Of a stretch of 64,000 bases of DNA, positions 1 to 10,400 are shown one piece after another; position 1 is the stretch's first letter; each line of letters begins with the position of its first letter. A model generated the notes under the pieces. It was given only the letters and a program-made list of their open reading frames with translations. It ran no database searches and was not told where the DNA came from. A program made the position numbers and the translations under genes. This stretch comes from Heloderma charlesbogerti. Taxonomy: Eukaryota; Chordata; Lepidosauria; Squamata; Helodermatidae. The stretch lies in NCBI GenBank assembly GCA_026122225.1, contig JANEZZ010000303.1, forward strand, positions 565,501 to 629,500, written 5' to 3'.

Positions 1-1567
1 TCTTGAAGAGATCTCTAGTCTTTCCCATTCTGTTGTTTTCCTCGATTTCTTTGCATTGTTCATTTAAGAAGGCCTTCTTGTCTCTCCTTGCTATTCTCTG
101 GAACTCTGCATTCAGTTGGATATATCTTCCCCTTTCTCCCTTGCTTTTCGCTTCCCTTCTTTCCTCAGCTACTTGTAAAGCCTCATCAGAAAGCCACTTG
201 GCTTTCTCGCATGTCTTTTTCTTTGGGATGGATTGAGTTGCTGCCTCCTGAACAATGTTACGGACCTCCGTCCATAGTTCCTCAGGCACTCTGTCTATCA
301 GGTCTAATCCCTGAAATCTATTCCTCACCTCCACTGTGTATTCATAAGGGATATGATTTAGGTCATACCTGAATGGTTTAGTGGTTTTCCCTACGTTCTT
401 CAATTTAAGCCGAAATTTTGCAACAAGAAGCTCATGATCTGAGCTACAGTCAGCTCCAGGTCTTGTTTTTAATGACTGTATAGAGTCTGTATAGAAGTCT
501 GTATAGACTGTATAGAAGTCTGTATAGACTTCTCCATCTTTGGCTGCAAAGGACATAATCAATCTGATTTCGATATTGACCATCTGGTGACGTCCATGTG
601 TAGAGTCGCCTCTTGTGCTGTTGGAAAAGAGTGTTTGCTATGATCAGCGTGTTCTCTTGGCAAAACTCTATTAGCCTTTGTCCTGCTTCATTTTGTACAC
701 CAAGGCCATGCTTGCCTGTTATCCCGGTGATTTCTTGACTTCCTACTTTAGCATTCCAATCCCCTATGATGAAGAGGACATCTTTTTTTGGTGTTAGTTC
801 TAGAAGGTGTTGTAGGTCTTCATAGAACCGATCAACCTCAGCTTCTTCGGCATCAGTGGTTGGGGCATAGACTTGAATTACTGTGATGTTGAATGGTTTG
901 CCTTGGATTCGTACTGAGATCATTCTATGGTTTTTAAGATTGTACCCCAGTACTGCTTTTCCCACCCTTTTGTTGACTATGAGTGCTACTCCATTTCTTC
1001 TAAGGGATTCTTGCACACAATAGTAGATATGATGGTCACCTGAATTAAATTCGCCCATGCCTGTCCATTTTAGTTCGCTGATTCCCAAGATGTCGATGTT
1101 CAATCTTCCCATCTCATGTTTGACCACCTCCAGCTTACCTTGATTCATTGATCTGACATTCCAGGTTCCTAAACAATATTGTTCTTTACAGCATCGGATT
1201 TTCTTTTCACCACCAGACACATCCACAGCTGAGTGTCCTTTCGGCTTTGGCCCAGCCGCTTCACTCTTTCTGGTGCTACTTGGAAATACCCTCTGCTCTT
1301 CCCCAGTAGTATATTGGACACCTTCCGACCTGAGGGGCTCATCTTCCGGTGTCATCTCTTTTAGCCTTGTGTTACGTTCCATGGGGTTTTCTTGGCAAGA
1401 ATACTGGAGTGGGTTGCCATTTCCTTCTCCAGTGGACCACATTTTGTCAGAACTCTCTGCCATGACCTGTCCATCTTGGGTGGCCCTGCACGGCATAGCT
1501 TATGGTTTCACTGAGTTACACAAGCCCTTTCGCCACAACAAGGCAGTGATCCATGAAGGGGGTTAAA
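1..1567 (-). mobile_element. BovB (RTE-clade) LINE, 5' part with AP-endonuclease, truncated by window edge
   Basis: The minus-strand frame 1496-450 has a BovB start (GEGNGNPLQYSCQENPMERN) and an AP-type endonuclease: [27 protein letters not shown] and TWTSPDGQYRNQID. The SDHELL catalytic motif follows in another frame near 440-425. The linker toward the reverse transcriptase continues to position 1 (EQCKEIEENNRMGKTRDLF). A short tandem expansion at 474-532 breaks the frame between QRW and the SDH block. Known biology: BovB is an LTR-less retrotransposon horizontally transferred between squamates and ruminants. This is a fossil, 5'-intact copy whose RT lies outside the window. Confidence 0.93.
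474..532. repeat. Short tandem repeat inside the BovB endonuclease
   Basis: The motif tctgtatagaagtctgtata is iterated about three times. It replaces the sequence expected between the QRW and TRPGADC parts of the BovB endonuclease and shifts the frame. Confidence 0.75.
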
Positions 1568-2140
1568 TCAGTAGGAGACATCAAATTACATCTGCCTCTG
1601 TTCTCCTTTCCGTGCTCAGTCAAGTGAAATAGATGAGAATGAGGGGGGGGGGGTTGAGGACAATCACTATTTATGTGACTAGAAATGCACAGTTCCGCAC
1701 TGCCATATATGAATCAACAGGCTTTCTGTCGCTTGCGTGCAATGGAGGAGTTACTTCCAAGGAGACATGCAAACATCCTCCCTCTCATCCCTCTCTTCCC
1801 CTCTAGTGGTGGCGGCATCCCTAAGCCTTGGTGAAGTAATGCAGAAGTTCTGAAGGAGCAACAACGCTCCTCTGGAAAAGCGATACTGTGAATAACTGAG
1901 CAGCAGCAGAGCTCAGAATTATTATAATAGTATTAGTAGTCCTCACGGGATTAGGGCTCATTTGGGGGCTATCGGCTCTTAAAATCAATAAAACTCTGGC
2001 TACCTGAGAATTGGGAAGTGGGGGAGGGGAAGGGCGTTGCAAGAATGAGTGTAAAACTACGTGGAGATTTTTATTTTTTTTTTCAAAGAGAACCCAAAAG
2101 CAACCTGCTGACTTTCTCAAGAGTAAGCGTTACTGAAAAA
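1568..2140. other. No recognisable gene or repeat
   Basis: This unassigned stretch contains a G run at about 1644-1655 and a T run near 2074-2082. Translations of the short ORFs here show no family signature. Confidence 0.5.
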
Positions 2141-2242
2141 AATGTGATTTACTTCTGAGTAGACATGGTTACCTATGCTAGCTCGTTCCTTGAGGCAAAG
2201 AAATTAAAAGGGAGGAGGTATTTTCATATTTGAAGCTGTGCA

Positions 2243-3362
2243 GATTCTGGCCGGGTCTACATGGGACTTTTACGCCAGTCCTACTGCGCCTCGAAATTGA
2301 TAAGAGTCAGATGACACATGCCCTTCTCTGCAGCCAGCATGCTGTTTCTTGCTGTAAAATCTGGTGTTTCTGAAACTGCTTTTCTGACAAATTATCCCAT
2401 CATGGTGTTTTCACAGCACTTTTGGGGTCTGTGTGAGCTGAACTGCTCTGGCTGTGGGCTGCTGGAGCAGCGCTGACTGGTAGAAGGGAAAGTGATGGGG
2501 GTGGGGGTGGAAAGAGCAGAATCATGTCTACCTGAAGTAACTTCAAACTGCACTTTGCCGAGTACAGGAGCAGAGGGGTCGGGAGAATTCCTCTGCCTGT
2601 TGTTATAATATTGAGGGTGGGAGTCAGGTGGGGGCGGAAAGTGGTGGACATCTCTACTTCGAAGTAACTTGTCTTCTTTTGCAGTTCACCATGGGGGGCG
2701 GGGGGGGGGGAGACATGGCTATCTGTGCCAGCTAGTTGTCCCTAGAGGGAAAGAAATTAAAAGGATGAAAGGAGAGAACTGGCCCCATTCATATTCAAAG
2801 GTGCACTGATAGGGATAGGAAGAAGCCATAGGTTAACTCTTGCCATTCCTTCCCTCTCCCACTGTTTGAGATTTGCTCTCTGCCACCACCACCCCCTTTG
2901 CAGGCAGTGAACTGCAAATGACGATGCATTACTTCCAAGTAGGGATGCGTAGTTTTGAAATGGCAGACTTGAGACTTGCTCTCCATCACTCCCCCCACCC
3001 CCGCACTCCTGGGCTCAATGAATATTATAACAACAGGCAGAGGAATGCAAAGTGCAATTTGAAATTACTTCCGGATAGACCTGACTCTGCTCTTCTCATG
3101 CCCACCCCCTGCCACTTTCCCTTCTGCCAATCAGCACTGCTCCAGCAGCCCACAGCAAGAGCAGTTCAGCTCACACAGACCCCAAAAGTGCCATGAAAGA
3201 GCCACGACGGGATAATCAGTCAGAAAAGCAGTTTCAGAAATACCGGATTTTAGAGCTAGAAACAGTGTGCTGGCTACAGAGAAGGGCATGCGTCATCTGA
3301 CTCTATCAACTTCAGGGCACAGTAGGACTGATGTAAAAGTCCGGTGTAGATCTGGCCAGAAT
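2243..3362. mobile_element. Foldback (long inverted-arm) DNA element of about 1.1 kb
   Basis: The left arm (from attctggccgggtctacatg at 2244) is the inverted complement of the right arm ending ggtgtagatctggccagaat at 3362. The arms stay alignable for over 400 bp on each side, for example ttataacaacaggcagagga at about 3027 against its complement near 2603. The centre, near 2790, is not coding. No clear target duplication was seen. Part of the centre (about 2712-2812) is a direct repeat of sequence just outside the left arm (about 2160-2240). Confidence 0.75.
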
Positions 3363-3963
3363 TTCATTTGCTCATTTCAAATTGTGTCACATGATTTCCC
3401 GATTTGTAAATTTCCATTAGAGCTTCCTTTCTCTTGGCTAGGTGTTATCTAATACCGTATGCATTGTAGAAGAAGGGAAATAAGTTACTTCTTGGGGGTG
3501 GAGGTTTCACGGGGAATGGCCCATTTAACTTTGAGTCTGACTCACAGGAACAAATATGTTTGTTAACTGCATAGTAGCATGCTTCCTGGCTTCATGCCTA
3601 GCTTCATTCCACCTCCCTTTCCATCTTTCATAGTTTGCTATCTTCCCTATTTACTCTCCCAGTTCAAAAAGTGAGGCTTACATATATGGTTGTATGATCA
3701 TTAGAGCGCACATTCAAGAGATGGGTTCCAGTACTCTTCAGGCTGCAAGAAAACCTAAAAAATAAAAACAAATGTTTATTTTCAAGAAAGCACCATCACT
3801 ATGAATATATATACTGATATTTTTAAGTATCTTATCTTATCTATCTTATGGTAGTATTTGGATAGACTACCTGTGATTGGGATTTCAGACATGCCCAGAA
3901 CAACTAGTGTCAAACATATGCCTAACAATTTTATATCCTTTCTCAGCTTACTGTTTTAACGGT

Positions 3964-4045
3964 ACAATTCTATGAACTTTACTCAGAAGCAAGTCCCAGT
4001 GTATTCAGTGGATCTTACTCCAAAGTAAGTACGCATAAGGTTGCA
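3964..4045. repeat. Palindromic MITE of about 80 bp (family A)
   Basis: The pattern is an acaattctatg-type start, actcagaagcaagtccc, a palindromic ttcagtgga centre, and cttactccaaagtaagt ending gcataaggttgca. Copies with the same layout lie at 7578-7664, 45432-45512, 63635-63716 and 63729-63807. Confidence 0.7.
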
Positions 4046-4449
4046 GTTTGGGCTACAAGACCAATTATTCTTACACAGAAGGAAGAAGGCTATACTGAAG
4101 TTAATATGAATTGTTTCTATGTAACACTTTAGTGTTTCATACTCCACACTTTCTGGCCGAATAGGAAGTTTCAGGGAAGATTTATAGGGTCAATTTCCTT
4201 TGCAAAGAGCAATGGAGATGTATAGAGAGTTTCTGCATCCTCATCCTCCCCCTGTCTAATATTGAATATGGGTAGTCAAGTGCCTATCATTTTGGAATAA
4301 GATAGTGATTCCTACGTAAGAACTCCCTAGATACTAATAGATGTATCAATTTAAAAGAAACAGATTATAAAAACAAAATGCATAAATAATTAGTGACTTT
4401 TCCAGGAGCTATGAGATATTGAGGGCATAGAGATAATTATATTCTAGAG

Positions 4450-5460
4450 CTGGGGTCCCCTACATGATGCCCATGGGTGTCAATGTGCCCACAGACACCT
4501 CCCTTGATGTTAATTAGTCTCTCTAAAATAATTATTTATTTTTAGATTGTTTTAATTATTTTTTTAACTGGGAGACTGGCATCCTGCAAAGTAAATTGCC
4601 AGCCTCCAGTGCTATCTTTATTTCTAAATATGCCTCTGGGTCTCACGTGAGCCCCCAAGTCATTCTTAAAAAATAAAAATGACAAGCGGCTACAGCCCAG
4701 CATGACTTTTTGAAATATGCCCACCTGCCCACCCAGAAAAAAGTATACTGAGGAGGTGGTAGGAGGACATGTCCTAGGAACAAGGTGGATGTCTTGCCTG
4801 TGCTGTGCATGTTTTTCCTTTGTGTGTGTGGCATGGGGTGGGGGTGTATTAGTTTCTTTGTTTGTGGCATGCTATGTTTTGCCTGTGTGTGTATGGTATG
4901 TTTGGGGGCAGGGGGTTGTTGGGGATGTGCAGTGTTTGGCTTTTGTAAAATGAGTATTTTATTGTGCTTTGTAGAGGGAAATATCTGATTTGGCATTTAG
5001 CACCCAGACTCCACCTCTGCCTTGTGCTAGTTTCTTGGCCAGTTTCTTGTGAAATGGGTGTTGCAGCAGAAAACTCGAGAGAATAGTTTGTGTTTTGGAG
5101 CTCAGCCATTTTGGAGCTGTAGTTATGTTCTTGAGCAAGTTACTTTTGTTGCAAGTCACAATTCTATGCATGTTTAGGCAGGAAAATGTGCTATAATTCC
5201 CAGCATGCCCCAGTCAATATGGCTGGCTGGGGAATGCTGGGAGTTGTAGGACTTTTTTCTGTCTAAACATGCATAGGATTGCACCCTTAGTCTCATCAGT
5301 CTGTGTTCTGGGAAACTGATGTTTTGTTACTGGTCACGCTCACCCGGCACCATTTTGTGAATGGGAAGTCCTCCCATGGCAGCCATTTTGAGAAAATACC
5401 CATAAAAATCTCTCAAAACTCCAAATATGTCCATTGACCCAAAAAGATTGGGGGCCTCTG
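4450..5460. mobile_element. Non-autonomous hAT-like DNA transposon with perfect 8-bp target duplication
   Basis: A perfect direct repeat TTCTAGAG flanks it at 4442-4449 and 5461-5468. The termini are short imperfect inverted repeats: ctggggtcccctacatgatg on the left against the complement of ttgggggcctctg on the right. An 8-bp duplication plus a C(A/T)G-type terminus fits the hAT superfamily. The interior has no transposase, only TG-rich sequence (4800-4930) and a nested palindromic MITE at 5159-5282. Confidence 0.8.
5159..5282. repeat. Palindromic MITE (family B), nested in the hAT-like element
   Basis: Terminal inverted repeats are caattctatgcatgtttagg and ctaaacatgcataggattg. The centre (ttcccagcatgcc ... 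gggaatgctgggagttgtag) is itself palindromic. A shorter relative lies at 5701-5774. Confidence 0.78.
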
Positions 5461-5468
5461 TTCTAGAG

Positions 5469-6889
5469 TAACTCATCTCATTGTCTAGAGAGAAAATTTT
5501 CTGCTTTACACTAAAGCCAGGGATTCCTTTCTGTGCTGCTATCTTTTGTGGAGGGGATACACTCCTGCCTAGTCAAGCTACACTAAAATCCTGAATTTCT
5601 CCAGTGTTTCCTATGGGCATCTCTTACTTCTGACCAGCAAGAAGAAAGAAAAAGGGTGTAAAAGAACTGGCAGACTGCGTGAGTCTAGAAATCAAGGGCA
5701 CAATGTTATGCATGTTTAGACAGAAAAAAATCCTACAACTGGGACTTTTTTCTATCTAAACATGCATAGCATTGCACCCTAAGTCTATGCCTGTGGGAGG
5801 GCCATGGAAAAATGGAAAACAGGGTGGGACTGCCTGCTCAGGTCCCTAACATCTTACAGTAGCCTAGAATATTAGAGTTGGGCAAATGCATGACATGAAA
5901 TTAAAATAAAAAAGATCTTACCCCTTGCTACACTACGAAATTCCAGGAGGAAAAAGCAGCACCTTTTGAAAACATCTCTCCCCCCACCTCACTACTAACT
6001 AAGTAACAAATATGTACTCAAATATAAGCCCTTTAGCACTATATATAGCTCTTACAGCACACTTAATATAAGATGGTGAAGCAGGGCTGGGGGAGTGCTT
6101 CTTCCCCCCCTTAGAGCTCCGAAGAGTGCGACAAGACTCCTCCAGGCTGGTTGGAGCTGTGACCCAGAGCACGTCTGTTAGTTACTGGGAATACACCAGA
6201 ACATTTTGTTGTTACACTTCCCCATTTACAAATATATAGACCGAGCTAGTACCAGACAAACAACCTTTCCTGTTAAGACTTACATTGTTGGAAGAGAAGA
6301 GATTAAAACCACGAAACAGGCAGATGACCGGGTGGGGGTGGAAATGAGCAGTAGAATCCCTCATTGCAGGTCAGCAACTTAAGCACGGCTGCTCCCTCCT
6401 CTATTACAACTGGAACTTGAGGTGAGCAACCCCCAGACGTGGCGGGTGAGTGAGTGAGTGAAGGAAACCGTGGGCCAGCGCCACTTCTGCTCTCTCAGCC
6501 TAGCCTACCATAGAAGATTGTTGTAGGGATAAGGAAGGATGGAACTGTGCAGGCCACCCTGAGCATTTTGGAGGAAGGAAAATATAAACATGGCAAAATC
6601 AATACGCAAGTGAAACGAATCGTGATGGGAGAGGAAAGCTTTACTCGGATGTTTGTGCGCGTGTGTATATCTATCTACGTGTGTGGGTGTGAGAGATACA
6701 CACACACACGTACTGGTTTCATCCTTCAAGGCGGCCTAAAAATAACTGTAAATACATAAATAAAACACTGTGCGCACTCGTACCTATATATCTTGAAGCC
6801 ACTATGTACATTCAGAACTTGCTAAGCTAACTAGAGTTCTACCTTTTTGTTTGTGTGTTTGTTTGTGTGTGTTCCCCCCCCCAAAAAAA
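5469..6889. other. DNAJC19 upstream region
   Basis: Mostly unassigned sequence. It contains the second family B MITE (5701-5774) and a TG/CA microsatellite (about 6655-6710). The (gttt)n/(tg)n stretch at 6846-6872 immediately precedes the CpG island. No coding exon was recognised. Confidence 0.55.
5701..5774. repeat. Palindromic MITE (family B), internally deleted copy
   Basis: It has the same termini as 5159-5282 (caatgttatgcatgtttaga and tctaaacatgcatagcattg), but most of the centre is missing, leaving 74 bp instead of 124. Confidence 0.75.
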
Positions 6890-7490
6890 TGGTTCGCAGA
6901 AAACAAATCCGCCCCCTCACGCCGCTGAGGAGAACCTCCCTCCCTCCTGACGGAAGTGCCGCCAGGCCTGCAGCGCGCGCGCCTCGGCCGCTTCTCACCT
7001 CGGCCGGGGGGGGGGGGGGGAGGCGTTGCTGTTTTACGACAAGCTCGGGGCCTCTGTTTGCTTTACGGCAGGGCTTCTGAGGAGAGAGGGAAGGGCGGCC
7101 GGGGTCGTGCGCTCCGAGGCTGGGCCCGGCCCGTGTCGGCTCGAGCAGATTCTCTTCCCCCCCCCCCCGATACCCCACGCCCCGTTCTCCTCACACGCGT
7201 CGGCGGAGGCGCACGGGAGCCATGGTGAGTGTGTGGGAGAACTGCCGCGCCCTTGGTTCTCCTTGTACTGTAGCAGGCGGTCAGCCCCTGCCAGGCGGGG
7301 GGTCCGGGGTGGGCTCGTGAGGCTGCGGCAGCCTGTCGCTTCTCCCTCGCAGCTCGCCCTTTCCGCGGGAGAACCCTTCCTGCCTCGTTGAGGAGAACGG
7401 CTGATGGCCGTCTTATCGACGCGTGTGCGCGCGTGTATACTGTGCCCTTCCAGTTTGAGGAGCTGGGAGCGGAGAGCATGCCCACCCGTA
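6890..7490 (+). promoter_or_regulatory. DNAJC19: CpG island and probable DNAJC19 promoter
   Basis: This stretch is far richer in G+C and CpG than its surroundings, with runs such as gcagcgcgcgcgcctcgg near 6970 and many CpGs through 7430. It includes the 5' UTR and the start codon at 7222. Several long G or C runs (about 7005-7021 and 7158-7168) interrupt it. No TATA box is obvious, as is usual for a housekeeping CpG-island promoter. The exact transcription start cannot be placed from sequence. The island could also drive a divergent transcript, but no coding exon was found to its left. Confidence 0.8.
7222..7224 (+). CDS. DNAJC19: DNAJC19 coding exon 1 (ATG only)
   Basis: The sequence gagccATG is followed directly by the donor gtgagtgtg, so exon 1 contributes 5' UTR and only the initiator codon. 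The match to a Kozak context and the following strong donor decide this start. Exon 2 begins with GCT (Ala2), giving the expected M-A-S-T start. Confidence 0.85.
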
Positions 7491-10400
7491 CACGCACGAT
7501 ATTACGCGGAAGTAAGCCGCACCATGCAGTGTAGCGTACTCCTACATGACTTCGCCTAGGGCTGGAGCCTTACAGCTCAATACCGTGCGCATGTTTACTC
7601 AGCAGTAAATCCCCATTAAGGCTAGTGAGACTTTACTGCCAAGTAAGTATGCACAAGATTGCAGCTTTAGTCTGGAGTAGTGCGGATCTGGATTAATAGT
7701 CGCCACTGTGCCTTCCCGTTTATAAATAATCAAAGCTGTGGTTTTCCCAGTAGTAATGTATGGCTGTGAGAGCTGGACTATAAGGAAGGCTCAGCGCCGA
7801 AGAATGGATGCTTTCGAACTGTGGTGCTGGAGAAGACTCTTACGAGTCCCCTGGACTGCAAGGAGGTCAAATCAGTCCATCCTAAAGGAAATCAACCCTG
7901 AGTGCTCATTGGAAGGACAGAGACTGAAGCTGAAGCTCAAATATTTTGGCCACCGAATGCGAAGAGAAAACTCCCTGGAAAAGACCCTGATGCTGGGAAA
8001 GACTGAAGGCAAAAGGAGAAGGGGACGGCAGAGGATGAGATGGCTAGATAGCATCACGGATGCAATGAATATGAACTTGAGCACGCTCCGGGAGAGAGCG
8101 CAGGACAGGAAGGCCTGGCGTGCTATGGTCCATGGGGTCACGAAGAGTCGGACACGACTGAACGACTGAACAACAACAAACTAGATTAATAACACACTAG
8201 CTGTTTTGTTTAGAAGTGTCGCCCATCTTTCTTAAATTTCCCTGTTGCTCTGAGAAAGAGAGGGAGTTACGATTTCCCATCTTTATAATACTTACTGGAA
8301 GATTAAAATTATAATTAATAAATAAAAGAATGCGTTATCATGAGCATACACTCTATGAAGAAAGAAGGAGCAAATATTATGTCTAGGCACGATCGTGTTT
8401 GTCTAAAGAATGTAATTGGCTATTAGTCATGCTAGCTAAACGGAATCTCCTTATTCATAGGCATTGTCTCTTTGAGTGCCACATTTTGAGGTGGAAGGCG
8501 CCTGGTCATACCTTTTTCGATCTGGTCATTCTATGGTCACATATTCAATTTCATTTAACATAGATTTTGTTCACCTTTAGCCACAAGTTTTGTCCATATG
8601 AACTGTTTGAGAGTGTCCTGGGGCATCTGGCTTGCCACAATTGGAAATAGTTTTTCTAATCTGTAAAGGTGATTGTTATTTTCTTAAAGAGTGGAAAAGG
8701 CTCTGGAAACAGGTGATCAAGGGGCTGAAGCAACTCCTCTATGAGGAAAGGTTACAACATTTGGGGTTCTTTACCTTAGGGAAAAAAAGGCGAGTAAAGG
8801 GGGAGGGACATGATAGCAGTGTATAAAATTATGCAGGGTGTGAAGAAAGTGGATAGGGAGAAGTTTTTCAGGGTTATCCAGCGAAGCTGAATGGTGGGAT
8901 ACTCAGGACAGTTACAAGGAAGTATTCTTCACACAGTGCATAATTAAATATGGGATTTACTTTCACAAGATATAGTGATGGCCACCAACCTGGTTGGCTT
9001 TAAAAGGGGATTAGACAGATTCATGGATGATAAGGCTGTCAGTGATGGTCATGTATTACTTTCAGTATCATAGGCAGTATGCCTCTCAGTACCAATTGCT
9101 GTAGAACACAAGCAGGAAAGTGTTGTTGAGCTTATATCCTGCTTGTGGGCTTCCCATAAGCATCTGGTATGGCCATTGTGGAAACAGACTGCTGGGCTAG
9201 ACAAATCTAAGGTCTCATCCATCATGGCTCTTGTTATGTTCTTAAATATTCAGTCACACAGATCTTAACCTGATAGAACTACTACCTCTCTAGATATAGA
9301 TTTGTTGAATTCAGGTGCATCATCTGCTTGAGACTTCAGTAGTTTGGTCAGGTACAAGATGAGGGCAAAAGGTTTAAGATCGGTGGAAAAACCCAAAATG
9401 GCAGTGCTTGGAACAATCCCATGAAGTCATTTTATTCTAGCCATAATGACAGTATTAAATAAAAATTGAAGCCTCATGTATACAGTGTGAGTTGAAATAA
9501 TGGGAGCAGGGAAGAAACCCATCCCACCATCATTCAGACACTATTCTATCTTTTATATGCTCCTGTAGCTGCACAAGAGCTGCATTTCCATGATGCACTC
9601 CCATTACCAGAGCTGCCTCTGAATGATATAACCGTGGTGGTGGTGATTATCAAATAGGTCTTTCCCACAGAATTGGTACTTGAAGTCATTCAGCTGCATG
9701 TGAGAGCATCATGGAAAAGCAGTTCCAACACAGCTACAAGAACGTATAAAGGAAACCTACATGTGCAAAACATATGATTAAAGGCTAACAAAATCTATGT
9801 TAAATGATATTGAATATGTGACCATAGAATGACCAGACTGAAAAAGGTATGACCAGGTGCCACCTCAAAATCAGTAATTTTGTTTTAGTAATTGCACATA
9901 TCTATGCTGCATGATTTCTTTTCTACCCTTAGAATACCTGTTGACAGTATGCTGTGTGTGGTTTCAAATGCAAAAAGAAGTTGAAAGTTACCAGTTAAGG
10001 CTCTCTGTAATGTGTGATCAATCTGCATCCCATCCATTTTAGTTCAGGTTATTGTTTTTCTTTTTATATCTCAAACCATCTGAGTCCAATAGTACCTATA
10101 CTCAGTGTACAGAAATGATTACTTTTTCATTTTATGGTATTGCTTCCCCCTGCTCTTTTTATTTTTTAGGCTAGTACTATGATAGCCGTTGGTCTGACAG
10201 TTGCTGCTGCTGGATACGTAGGTTTGTATTTGGATTGCATGCTTTATTTCTGACTACTTTTAGTAGTGTTACAGTGTAAATTGATAGTATCATTACAGTC
10301 CAGGCCTGGGTAGCACGTTAGTCTCCAAGGGCTACACAGGATAGCTTTCATGACTAGAAAGGCAGTGGATAATTATATATTTTTAGTGGTATGTTGTGGA

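Larger units (their letters stand above)
8483..9871. mobile_element. TIR-bounded DNA element with LINE fragment inside
   Basis: The left end (attttgaggtgg, cctggtcataccttttt, tggtcattctatggtcacat) is repeated in inverted orientation at the right end (atgtgaccatagaatgacca, aaaaaggtatgaccagg, ccacctcaaaat). The arms are about 110-130 bp at high identity. The interior contains a CR1-clade LINE fragment (8700-9240) and a second palindrome (9548-9755), and no transposase. No certain target duplication is visible. Confidence 0.72.

Noticed and set aside
450..1496. Long ORF as a host endonuclease or nuclease gene
   Set aside because: Its sequence is the BovB 5' region with the typical LINE endonuclease, it continues into the RT linker, and it is interrupted by a tandem expansion.
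4717..4996. Cysteine-rich and hydrophobic ORFs on both strands
   Set aside because: They come from a TG-rich stretch inside the hAT-like element; there is no family match, and they overlap in several frames.
6831..7497. Several overlapping ORFs in the CpG island
   Set aside because: High G+C removes stop codons. The translations are low complexity (Pro/Arg/Gly) and have no conserved motif.
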